Assembly (NCBI GenBank): GCA_039881045.1
Contig: JAYWVB010000006.1
Coordinates: forward strand, 248,001-312,000
Direction of reading: 5' to 3'
Length of the DNA stretch: 64,000 nt
Source of the DNA: Chaetomium olivaceum
Taxonomy: Eukaryota; Ascomycota; Sordariomycetes; Sordariales; Chaetomiaceae
Part shown: in pieces, positions 31,574 to 42,009 of the stretch
Layout of the letters: every line of letters starts with the position of its first letter
How positions within the stretch are numbered: position 1 is the stretch's first letter
Notes under the pieces: generated by a model
What the model was told of the DNA's origin: nothing
Databases searched by the model: none
The model's input: only the letters and a program-made list of their open reading frames with translations
Position numbers and translations under genes: made by a program

Positions 31574-34500
31574 TCCCGATCGTGTTGGTCGCACAATGCC
31601 TCGGTGACAACAACAGGTGACCCTTGGCGGGGGACGGTATGGATGACGGTATGGATGACGGACGGTGGCAGGCAATCAGATGTTTTCCGTTTTGGATTTG
31701 GTTCGGGATACCTATGAAAAGACGGGAATAGAGTTTACTAGCTTCGTTTCTAACGTGCGACGCCGGTTTCTCTGTGAAGGAATAAAAGTATTCGGAACAG
31801 AAATGGGACGCAGAGAGAGATAAGGAAGTGGCTGTGCAATTCCTAAAAGTAAAGTAATGGTGAAACCAACAATGGCAAGGAAGAAGGTAACTGCTGTCAT
31901 ACTGTTTGTGGAAATTATACAAAACGGTTCGTTCTGGTGGGGCCGCCTGTTTCTTGGAGGGTCGCTCGGCTTGGCATGCTTTAGCCTGGGCAGGCACATG
32001 CAGGCTCTGGAGCGATCTCCGAGTTCTGCAAAAGAGGCGGGAGAACAGCTGAGCAGGGGTAAGGGCCTGGGTGTTTACTGGAGGTCTGCACATAGCCGAA
32101 TCCCCTGTTCCGTCATCGACCCCGCTACGGAAACAGATTGTGGTTCACCGGTCCACCGGTCTCCCGTGCACGCTGCCCGCCCGGCCCCTCACACCTGCCC
32201 CAAGCAGCCGGCTGCGATACCGGTGCTGCTCCCTGAATGGTCCATTCATAAAATGTTGCATTGGCCCAAAGCTTGAAAAGACAGCCAGTCCCCATCGACA
32301 CCGGGACCGACTGCTAGAGGATCGTTCCGGCATTCAGGAGTTAGCCGGTCCATCAGCGCTTTCATAGGCCCATTGCCCCACTGCAAACTGAATGAAGGGT
32401 CCCAAGGTACCAATTGGCGCCGACTGCACTGCCGTGTACATAATAAAAACTCAACGCTTTGCGCTTCGCCTCGCTCCCATGGACTGCTCGTACAAGATTA
32501 CTGGCACTTACTTGCATGGCGCATCGGATTTTGCCACCATGGCGAGACACTTGGACCGTTGCCCTCAGGAGCGATACTGCGTGACCAATGTCGATGCGAA
32601 GTTGCCTGTGGTGCACCCCCGGTCTGCAGTACTGGTTCGTTACCAGTGCTTTGAGAGAGGGGCCTTTTCCTTCGAGATCGTCATCGTTCGGCCGAGGGGC
32701 CCTGCCAATCTTCCCCGCCATGCCTTTGGTGAAGTTGTTTTATCCGCCCGCTATGGCCGTCATTGATGAAACGGTCGTTGGCCTCCAACGTTGGACGTCG
32801 TGCTCTCTCGCAGGCACGTGGGCCAAGGGACGGTTCTGACTGGCTACCAACCGTCCCCACGACCGTTACATTGATGCCGGTGCTGGGAGAGCTATCCGCG
32901 GAAGAACTCAATGGAACAAGAATGGCTCTTACCCGAGGCCGAGAAGGCAACGTCGATAAACACTAGTTCTTGGATCGCATGCGGGCCTGCATGGCGCTTC
33001 TGCGGTTCAAGTATCCGAGACCCTTGCAAGCTCACCTTTTTTTTCGGTGACGATGCTACTGGAGACAGGGAATGCCCTCGTTTGTCCGATCCCGTAATCT
33101 TCACCGGTGCGAGCGCTGATAGCTCGCCATTTGCGGTGCGGGTTCAATTCAATGGAACTTCTATCGGGCTAATTCGTATCGTTGCTTCCATCCTGAAGAT
33201 TCTTTTCGTCTCACAGCTGTGGTTGGTTGCACGTTTTGGTCTTCATCTGAATTCCCGCCACCAGATGGACACACAATGCCACCCCGATCACTGTGCTGAT
33301 AGGGCCGATGCCAAGCCCCGGCGACGAGACGTGGGCATGGTGGGGCAGCAGGGGCCGTCTGGACCCTGAAGGCAAGTGCTCACGTGTGTGTCAAAGCCAA
33401 GCTCCGGCGTTTGAGCTGTCCCGATGATCTTGTCCTGTGATTTGCTCTGGGCAGTGTCAGGACGCCAGTGACGTGTGCGTTGATGACCGCTGGGCTCCCA
33501 GTGTCAACGATGTCGGTGTCGATGAGCCGGACAAGAGGGGACCGCAAGGGACCCCGAACTCAAACAACGACGAGGGTCGAAGCGAGGAGCACCTGGTTGC
33601 CGAAGATTTTCGCAGTTAGGCGGTGGGGACGGATATGGTTGACCCGGTGTGCCCGGACGTCCGTGGTTGCCATGCAGCTGCGGGCACGCAAGAACCATGT
33701 CTCTTTGAAAGGGCAAGCCCTCGCGTGATCAACTCCCGAGCTTCCGACCGCAGACCGCTCAGCGGTGGTTCCGTTGGTGAGGGTGCGTGCGGGACGGGCA
33801 ACCGCAGTTGCCGTGTGTGACGGAAGACGCACTGCATCAGGAATGTAACCGTCCTCAGCCGCAGGTTTGTGTGTTGCGCCAATCAAGCAACTGACTTTCA
33901 CCCGTCTCCGCTGTTTCGCATCGTTGACTCGAGTTGGCGAATTCCAGATCCTGTCGACGACTCGAGAGTTTGGGATACCTCGAGGGCCTAGGCGAGCCGA
34001 CACACGAGACGCCCAGGTTCAATAGCCGACTGTTTCTCATAAATGCTAGATGTTGCGTTGGCGATGTCGAGAGGATCGAGCGTCGTGTTGTGGTTCCGAT
34101 AGACGAATGTCCGAATTGGCGAATAGGAATCGATTCATTGGGTGTAGAGGAGGCCCTTCCCCATGGGGAGGAACGATGTTTGATCGATGCCATGTTTTGT
34201 CAGTTCCTGAGTCGTGAACGGGTGGGCTGGAGACGGGTAGTGCCGGGGCCAAGTGAAACAGAGCCTCGACCATGGCTGGAACACTTGTTCCAAATCCGCA
34301 AAAGGTGGAGTTTTGCACGGTGGTGCCATCGCAAACGTATCTTTCCTGCTGAATTGCAAATTGCCGTGCTATTCTTATCATTTTCGGTCGATAACCCCAA
34401 ATGTTATCTCGGTGGTCAAAAGTGTGAACGGGAAGAGACGTAGCGTTTGTTAGTCGTTAGCCAGAACCATTGCAAATAATCATAGCTGCTTTAACGTACA

Positions 34501-34918
34501 GTACCTACCGTATGTATTTATTGACCCTGCTCAAGCCCGGATTATAAATGGAAGGTAGTACTGATGAAAAGGGGGCATATTGTGGTTCGTTAAACGCCGA
34601 CGAAGACGTTACAAAGTATGACGATGACGATTCGGCGATTTGGTGACACGACTGCGCCGCGTTCTGCCGGCCAAGAAACCACCGCTTTTTTGCGGGGCAC
34701 CAAGAGAGGGCCCGCATCTCTCCCACCGCTTTTGTACACATGTGCTGATTGGCCGAAACTACCAGTCAAGGTGGGGGCTCATGTCGAACCACCCGAAATT
34801 TTTTGGCAACTCAGAGCGGCCCAAAAAAACCGTGCTCTGTGCAACGGGGGCACTGGGTTCATCAGTTTTCTGTTCGTCTGCGCCGGTCTTGGTGTCTGTG
34901 CTTAGCAAACCCAGAAGA
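31574..34918. other. Gene-free 3.3 kb between the SPX gene and MPP10
   Basis: The longest stretch without a recognisable gene. Many short frames exist on both strands (up to about 190 codons), none with a recognisable motif. A 12-base unit (GGTATGGATGAC) is tandemly doubled at 31636–31659 just upstream of the SPX gene. The region separates two divergent genes; it could hold long leaders, a non-coding RNA or a decayed element, but nothing in it identifies which. Confidence 0.45.
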
Positions 34919-37165
34919 ATGGCGGGCGCGAGCAGCACAACATCCTCGCTCACGTCGACATCACATACCCTCTCACACGCCCCGGCCATGGCGCAATCCC
35001 TCGTTCAATCTGAGAGCGTCTCGGCCACCACTGTGTTTCTCGACTCGACCTTCCCCTCCAATCGGCACGCCTTCCTCCAGCCGTCGCCTCTGCTCCCCGC
35101 AGGATCCCTCCAGCTAGCCAAGGAAACGCTCGATGCGCTTGCCGGCCAGGTCGCGGACCAGCAGCAGCAGAGGTTACGTGATGCGGGCAAGAAGCGAAAG
35201 CGAGATGGCAACCAGGACAAGGCCGCCGTCCTGAAGATCAGGAAACTGCACGTTGACGGCTTCGAGACGGGCCAGGTGTGGCAGCAAGCCAAAAAGATCA
35301 TCACCAGCGCCCTCCAGGAATCCATTCAGGTTCTCGAGGAGCTTGAGAAGAACGACGAGGTTGTACTAGTCTCGGGAGACAACGCTGATGACACCACGGC
35401 CATCGAATTTGACGAGAACGGCTTTGAAGTCGGCTCCGGAGAAGATGAGTCTGCCAGTGACGGCGACACCGAGGAGTCGGATGACGAAGGCTCAAGCCAA
35501 GGCGACGTAGACGAGGAAATGGTCGACATGGAGGCTGAGGACGACGAAGAGGAAGAGGATGTCGACGAAGAGGCGCTAGATGTTGAGGAGGAAGGAGAGG
35601 AGGAGGAAGGGGAAGACGACTACGACGACGAACCCGAGGAAGAGCTTGTCGAGGATCCAAATGGTCTCAACGACGGTTTCTTCTCGATAGACGACTTCAA
35701 CAAGCAAACACAATGGTTCGAGGACCAAGACGCACGGGCGGACCCGAATACAGACCACTTTAGTGACGACGAGTCAATCGACTGGCATGGCGATCCCTTC
35801 TCGGCGAAAAAGCCCCGCAAGAAGGGGGATGCGGGTAGCGATGACGAGTCAGAACTGGATATGGACGAGGACGAGGACGAGGATGAGGCAGGGCCCGCGC
35901 TGAGCAAGAAGGACCTAGAAGACCTGGATGACGAAAACGATGAGGATGAGGGGGGAAACCTGGACGATGATCTCAACGACATGGGTCTTGATCTCACCGC
36001 AAACGACATCTACTACAAAGACTTCTTCGCGCCGCCGAGGAAAAAGAAGAAGCCCGGCAGCTTCAAAAAGCGCCAGAACTTCCCCGAGGCGTCGAGGCCG
36101 GGCGAAGCCGATGTTGAGCGGGCGGAGAACGATGTGCGTCGTGATCTCTTTGACGATCTGTCTGAGAGGTCCGATTCTGAGGATGCGCTCTCCGATGTCT
36201 CAGCTGGTGACCCTCGGTCACGCCGCTCGGCGCACGAACGGAGGCAAGCCAAGGTGGCGGCGGAAATACGGAAGCTTGAAGGCGAACTTGTTGCCAAGCG
36301 GGCCTGGACCCTTTCTGGTGAAGCCACTGCCGTTGACCGGCCGCTCAACTCTCTGCTGGAAGAGGACATGGACTTTGAGCACGTTGGCAAGCCAGTCCCT
36401 GTCATCACCGAAGAGGTCTCCGAATCCATTGAGGAGCTCATCAAGCGCCGTATCCTCGCCCAAGAATTCGACGAGGTACTTCGCAGACGCCCGGACACCC
36501 TCGGCAACCCAAGCGACGCGCGCCGCGGTCTTATCGAGGTGGACGATACCAAGGGCAAGCAAAGCCTGGCGGAGATCTACGAGGAAGAGCACGTCAAGAA
36601 GGCGAACCCCGACGCCTACGTCAGCCAGGCCGACGAGAAGCTGCGCCGCGACGAGGAGGAGATCAAGAACATGTGGAAGGAGGTTAGCGCCAAGCTCGAC
36701 GCGCTCACCAGCTGGCACTACAAACCCAAGCCTGCCGCACCGACCCTCACTGTCGTTGCCGATGTCGCGACTGTCGCCATGGAGGACGCGCAACCCACGA
36801 CTGCTCAGGGCGTGGCCGGTGGCGAGAGCATGATCGCGCCTCAGGAGGTGTATGCGCCCGGCAGGGACACAGCCGAGAAGGGTGAGGTGGTGGCTAAGAG
36901 CGGGTTGCCGGTAGCGAAACAGGAGATGAGCCGAGAGGAAAAGCTGCGGAGGCGCCGGCGTGACAAGGAACGCATCCGCAAGGCTGGCGGCACCGATGCG
37001 GGCAAGCCCACTAGCAAGAAGGCTCAAGCGCAGCGCGAGACGATGGGTGACCTGAAGAAGGGCGGGGTTAAGGTCATCAACCGCAAGGGAGAGGTCGTGG
37101 GCTTGGACGGGAAGAAGGTGGTGGAGCACAAGGGGCCCCAAAGTAGCGGGGCGTTTAAGCTGTGA
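34919..37165 (+). CDS. MPP10: U3 snoRNP / SSU processome protein Mpp10
   Basis: Part of the Mpp10–Imp3–Imp4 module that binds U3 snoRNA and the 5' end of pre-18S rRNA in the nucleolus. It is a single exon of 748 residues from the ATG at 34919 (MAGASSTTSS); an ATG at 34988 is an alternative. Typical features are long acidic tracts between residues about 170 and 350 and the conserved GFFSIDDFNKQTQWFED, then NDIYYKDFFAPPRKKKK. SLLEEDMDFEH leads into the IEELIKRRILAQEFDEV and SLAEIYEEEHVKK blocks of the C-terminal half. A basic C-terminus with KKKAQAQ-like repeats matches the family. The frame is intact, and it also stays open without ATG for 93 codons upstream. Confidence 0.95.
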   Translation: MAGASSTTSSLTSTSHTLSHAPAMAQSLVQSESVSATTVFLDSTFPSNRHAFLQPSPLLPAGSLQLAKETLDALAGQVADQQQQRLRDAGKKRKRDGNQDKAAVLKIRKLHVDGFETGQVWQQAKKIITSALQESIQVLEELEKNDEVVLVSGDNADDTTAIEFDENGFEVGSGEDESASDGDTEESDDEGSSQGDVDEEMVDMEAEDDEEEEDVDEEALDVEEEGEEEEGEDDYDDEPEEELVEDPNGLNDGFFSIDDFNKQTQWFEDQDARADPNTDHFSDDESIDWHGDPFSAKKPRKKGDAGSDDESELDMDEDEDEDEAGPALSKKDLEDLDDENDEDEGGNLDDDLNDMGLDLTANDIYYKDFFAPPRKKKKPGSFKKRQNFPEASRPGEADVERAENDVRRDLFDDLSERSDSEDALSDVSAGDPRSRRSAHERRQAKVAAEIRKLEGELVAKRAWTLSGEATAVDRPLNSLLEEDMDFEHVGKPVPVITEEVSESIEELIKRRILAQEFDEVLRRRPDTLGNPSDARRGLIEVDDTKGKQSLAEIYEEEHVKKANPDAYVSQADEKLRRDEEEIKNMWKEVSAKLDALTSWHYKPKPAAPTLTVVADVATVAMEDAQPTTAQGVAGGESMIAPQEVYAPGRDTAEKGEVVAKSGLPVAKQEMSREEKLRRRRRDKERIRKAGGTDAGKPTSKKAQAQRETMGDLKKGGVKVINRKGEVVGLDGKKVVEHKGPQSSGAFKL

Positions 37166-37607
37166 TGTAATTGGCACAATACGGATTTTTGTTGGCTGAT
37201 GCTACCTTGCTGCTTTGCTATATCGTGTATGTGTAGAAAAGTCAAGCCGAGTTTAGTGTCTTTTTTGAAAGGGTTGCGTTTACCTAAGGTACTCCTCCTA
37301 CCTTACCAGTATTTCAATACAAACGAACGAGTGACGTACTGTGTGAGAGCTTTCAGGAGGCAAAACTCCGGAAAAACAGCCGTGGGGTTGAACCTGTGGG
37401 CCCGACTCCCCGCTGCCAGCCAATAACGAATGGGATATTTGTGCTCAGCAACCTGGTCCGTGTGTTCTGCGGCGAAAAGCGATCGGATATCAACGCAACG
37501 ACCGACCACTCGAACTGAACGTGGGGGAGGTCCCTTTTGCTCGCGACGTCTTGCCGACTTGGAACTCTCTCCACTCCTTCCAGCCCGTTTCGGCACATAA
37601 TCACAAG
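37166..37607. other. Intergenic between MPP10 and the complex I gene
   Basis: MPP10 3' end and promoter/leader of the next gene. No further feature is visible. Confidence 0.5.
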
Positions 37608-38489
37608 ATGCTGTCTTCTGCGAGGACAGGCGCCTCGTTGGCCCTGCGAGGTGAGTTTTGGTCCACCATTTCCCGACGATGATGCCTGCGTTTCATGCAC
37701 CACCCTGCACCCATCATCAATCAATTGGAGGAAATTTGGGGCTAACACCTCGGTCAATTCACAGCGAGGCCAACCACCTCCCTCGTCCCCTTCCGCGCCG
37801 CCGCCGCCCTCTCCACCTCCTCCCGCAAAGATGCCGCGAGCGCCGTCCAGCCACACGCCGGGTACGGCCTCGCGAAGCCCGACCGCAAGGAAGTCCCGCT
37901 CCCCAGCCAGGAGGGCACCAAGGGGCTCGTTCAATACGCGCTGTACGCATTCTTCCGTCACCACCCCTGCTGGGCCAACTGCCGCCCCCTCCCTCCCAAT
38001 CTACGGGCGCCCGCTAACATACCCCCTTCTCGTTACAGCACAACCCTCGACATCATGACCAACTGGGCGCGCCAGGGCTCCCTCTGGCCCATGACCTTCG
38101 GCCTGGCCTGCTGTGCCGTCGAGATGATGCACCTCTCAGCGCCACGGTACGACCAGGACCGGCTGGGCATCATCTTCCGCGCCTCGCCGCGCCAGTCGGA
38201 CGTCATGATCGTCGCCGGCACGCTCACCAACAAGATGGCGCCCGCGCTGCGCCAGGTCTATGACCAGATGCCTGACCCGCGCTGGGTGATCAGCATGGGC
38301 AGCTGCGCGAATGGGGGCGGGTACTATCATTATAGCTATAGTGTGGTGCGCGGGTGTGATCGCATCGTGCCCGTCGATGTCTATGTGCCGGGGTGCCCGC
38401 CGACGAGCGAGGCGCTGATGTATGGCATCTTTCAGCTGCAGAGGAAGATGCGGAATACCAAGATCACGAGGATGTGGTACCGCAAGTAG
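37608..38489 (+). CDS. nuo19.3: Complex I 19.3 kDa (PSST/NDUFS7) subunit
   Basis: Carries iron–sulfur cluster N2, the last electron carrier before ubiquinone, in mitochondrial NADH dehydrogenase. Exons 37608–37650, 37765–37942 and 38039–38489 give 223 residues. The first 40 or so residues are rich in Arg, Ser, Thr and Ala and lack acidic side chains, a typical presequence. Cluster ligands are visible in FGLACCAVEMMH (the Cys pair), MGSCANGGG and VPGCPPTSEAL. The quinone-site segment SAPRYDQDRLGIIFRASPRQ is standard. The C-terminus KMRNTKITRMWYRK is complete. The frame is intact. It is convergent with gamma-tubulin. Confidence 0.96.
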
Positions 38490-39042
38490 GCTGGGCTGGT
38501 TGGTGGCTTTTGGTGCATGGGGAAGTGGTGGAAGCTATTACTGGAGGGAGGTTGTGGCGGATTGGGGGATACCCGTGGTCTTGAATGGGCCTTGGGAAAA
38601 GTAGAGCTTTGGTATGGGGAAATGGGTGGCAGAGATCTACCCATCTTGCGAGACAGCATTTCATTTGTTCCCCCCGGGGTGCTAGCTCTGTACATAGGGA
38701 ACTAGAATTGCCCGAGCAGAACGGGTTTGGGCTGTACCATATGCTTGTTGCTTGCTTGACATTCACACATCACATGGCGCGTTCAATCCCTTCCTTCCTC
38801 TTCCTCAGTAGCAAACATGGCTCTGATTGTAGTCAAAATACGCCTGGTGTGAATAACACAATCTGGATATGAAATAATATCGATGCAGGAGAGCTCCAGC
38901 CACCTCGTGCTCCTGAACGCCGTGGCCATGACAACTCGTCCCAATACCTCTGGATAATCGTCGTCCAGGGGGCAAACCTAAGAAAAGTCCCTCGCCGTTA
39001 CCCTACCCCCAGCATCGCCGCCCCTTCATCCTCAATTCTCAT
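38490..39042. other. Convergent region of the complex I gene and gamma-tubulin
   Basis: Mixed sequence with AT-rich parts at about 38740–38900 that suit 3' ends. No gene is seen. Confidence 0.5.
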
Positions 39043-40773
39043 TCAGCCCATCCGCTTGTCAGCCTCTGCCGACGTCGCCTGTTCCCCCGCGTCCGGGTTC
39101 AGGTAGTTAGCATCCTCGGCTGCCTCATACTCGGCGATGAGGTCCGACACAACCTCCTTCGCCTCGTCAAACTCGCTGAGACTGTCAGAGAACGGAGTAG
39201 TCTTCTTGTACCCCTCCAGGAAGGCGTTGCGTTTCCGCATGCCCTCGTATTGCTTGAGTATCCTCTTGAAGAGCTAGACGGACGGACGGGTCAGTAAAAT
39301 GGCAAGTCGAGTGCTTGGCACAGGGAAACTTACCGTAGCAATGCTAGTATGGTTGGCAAGCATCAACCCGCTCACGCGGTGCGCCATGGGGATGTAGGGG
39401 CTTCGCTTGGTCAGCGCGACCTGGATGCTGGCGGGTCCCCAGGGGATGAAGGTGGCCAGACGGCGCTCCCGGATACGCAGCAAGCTCTTGTGAACGTCCG
39501 TCGGGTCCACCTCGCCCTGAATGACGTTGAGGATGGAGATGTAGCAGCTCTTCTTCCCGGGGACCGTCGACACCATGCGGTTCTTGGGCTGCAAAAGCCG
39601 CCGCATGACGTCTAGCACGGTGGTCTTGCGGACAGTCTTGGCCTGCTCGACTTGGTCGCCGGTAAAGGGCGTGTAGGCTGTCATGAGGAAGTGGCACCGT
39701 GGTGTGGGGATAAGCGACGCGAGGATGCTGACGAGGTCGTTGTGCATGTACCCGGGATATCGGAGGGTGGTGGTGCTGGCCGACATGACTGTCGACACCA
39801 ATTGGTTCGTCTGCTGCATGGATGTCATCTGTATATGAAGCCTATCGGCGGCAATGCGTGCGAGGGCTGCGTTGTCGAGGACGACGACCGAGTCGGCGTT
39901 TTGCGTCAACCGTTTCATGGCGAGCATGCTGTTGTAAGGGTGGACGACCACGTCGCCGGAATTCGTCGTGTCCGGGAAGACCGAGTATGTCTGTATTATC
40001 TTTTTGGGGAAGCGGTCGTTTAACCTCTCGAGGAGGAATGACCCCAAACCGGAGCCAGTACCACCGGCAATGGAGTGCAGCATCATGAAGCCCTGTCAAT
40101 CGGTCAGTAGGCGTGGTGTGTGTGTTTAGGTGTGGCGTGACCGCAGTCGCATAATCACCTCGAGCGAGTCACTACCGTCCGCTTCCCGGTCAATCATCTC
40201 CATGATCTCTTCGTGTACCGCCTCTCCTTGTTGGTATCCATCGCCCCAATTGTTGCCGGCTCCGATCCCCGTTTCGCTAATGTAGAAGTTCTCGGGGTTG
40301 TATATGTTTTTATATGGACCCGCTAGTATGCCTTGGATCACCTGCGATGAAGCTTTAGGGACATGTATACGCATGCAGCACGAGGGACATGACGTACCCG
40401 TGGCTCCAGGTCGATGAGGATGGCCCTCGGGATGTATCGTGTGTCATCGCTTTGGTAAAAGAAGACATCCTTGCGGTCGCCGCCTTCGGTCGCAAACTCC
40501 TCGAGATTACCGTCTTTGTTGATCCCATGCTCCTGACAAAGCTGCTGCCAGAATTCACTGCCAACTTCATGCCGTCCACCGTATTAGCTTCGTTGGGTTC
40601 GGGGATGTGTTGGACTCGCTGCGCAATGCGCAATGCGATGCCCAACGCGATCGGGGAAAAGCAACTGACTGCTATTGCCGCACTGGCCCGCCTGGATTGT
40701 GATTATCTCTCTGTGACCATGTTAGAAGCCGTTTCCTGTACGAATTGAGGGCATATTTTCTGTACCTAGGCAT
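39043..40773 (-). CDS. TUBG: Gamma-tubulin
   Basis: Nucleates microtubules at the spindle pole body (MipA in Aspergillus). Six exons (40773–40766, 40710–40670, 40564–40398, 40341–40159, 40092–39334, 39273–39043) give 462 residues. The first coding exon is only 8 nt (Met-Pro and two bases of Arg). The joined start reads MPREIITIQAGQCGNS, the family N-terminus. The tubulin GTP-binding signature GGTGSGLGS follows in exon 5. Gamma-specific parts include NWGDGYQQGEAVHEEIMEMI and YKNIYNPENFYISETGIGAG. The C-terminal tail is acidic, then ends with Lys/Arg. All phases agree and the frame is intact. It is head-to-head with the phospholipase D gene. Confidence 0.96.
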
Positions 40774-42009
40774 GGTGGTGGAATCTGGGGTACACCTTCT
40801 TAGTGGTTGCTGGGCTTGTCTGGCTTGGATGCAGACGCGTTTAGTTACAGTACTGATGGAGACGCGAATTCTGGACCCCGCCAAATCGACAGAGGGGTCA
40901 CCCTTGCACTTTCAGTACACTTGCACTTGCACTTGGACCAGAGACTTCTTTGTCGTCACCGGTTTGGCTGATCTATTGACCGCCTTGTTCATATGTTGTC
41001 CTATTCTCCATACGCTACCGATGGGATAATACAAATATCTGGTACTTTTGTTGTGTGGCTGCCATTTCGGGCTCGTCAGCACGGTACCTGAATGTGATCC
41101 GGAACTTGACGGAGAATAGGTATTGTCGATCAACTAACTGTACTTCGTAAAGTCCAACCAACCTATGGGTGGCAGAAGAGAAAAAGGACACCCAATAAAT
41201 ATAAACCCGTGCAGTACATCCCATCTTCTATTCTGTTCTTCTACCTCTATGGTAGCCTTAGATTGGTTCTTTCCGGATTTCGTTAAGAACACCAAAGGTC
41301 GATTGTATTCTGTAAATTACACGGAAACGAAGGACAATGATGGGCGGTCAATTTGAAACATGGGCCCGAGTGCCGGGGTTGAGGGGCCGCCGGAGCTGTG
41401 GGTCGCTAGACTCCACGCATCCAAATTACACGGTCATTGCTGTGATTTGCGCCAGACCCCTGTTCCGAATGCCAGTTCGATGCACCTCAACCGGCAACTT
41501 GCGCAAGAAGAGAACCAACAACCACCACGCTGACTGACAGTTGCATGCGCCGTCAACCTACATACCTACTTTTTTTGAAGTCTCGAACGCAGCTCCAAGA
41601 AAAGTCCAGAGTTCGAACAGTTGGGACGAAAACCACACACCATCCATCCCTACCTACATCCGATCGATTACCCCCGACCGACCACCTTCACGCCCGACCG
41701 TGTACATTGACAACTACATTTCCTTGACACCCCCTCGTGTTCCATCGACAAGGCGATTCTACGCTCGAATTAGCACTGACGACGAGTGCCCTCGCACGCG
41801 CCTCTGTTACACACCAATCGTAGCCGCGCCGCTCAGCATTACACAGCCGTTAGAGAGCGACGTGTTGGTGCAACCTTCACAACTCCGCCGTTGGGGTCCT
41901 TGAGCAGTCCTTCACCGAATTGGGTGGACCATGCCTCGATATTGAGGATTGAAAGAACCGAAACGTGCCATTTGCTCGGAATTTAGGGGCTCCCCCCCCT
42001 CCAGCAGAC
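40774..42009. other. Shared upstream region of gamma-tubulin and phospholipase D genes
   Basis: A 1.2 kb divergent region. The phospholipase side has a long pyrimidine-rich probable leader (41540–42000) and the tubulin side an AT-richer stretch (40980–41300). The frame of the phospholipase gene is open from 41965, but the first ATG is at 42010. Confidence 0.5.

Noticed and set aside
33934..34443. 169-codon plus-strand frame in the large gap
   Set aside because: No recognisable motif and several overlapping frames of like quality; not enough to call a gene.
34640..34918. N-terminal extension of MPP10 by 93 codons
   Set aside because: The frame is open, but there is no ATG before 34919 and the upstream residues do not look like Mpp10.
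36218..37177. 319-codon minus-strand frame
   Set aside because: Antisense to the MPP10 C-terminal half, with no recognisable domain.
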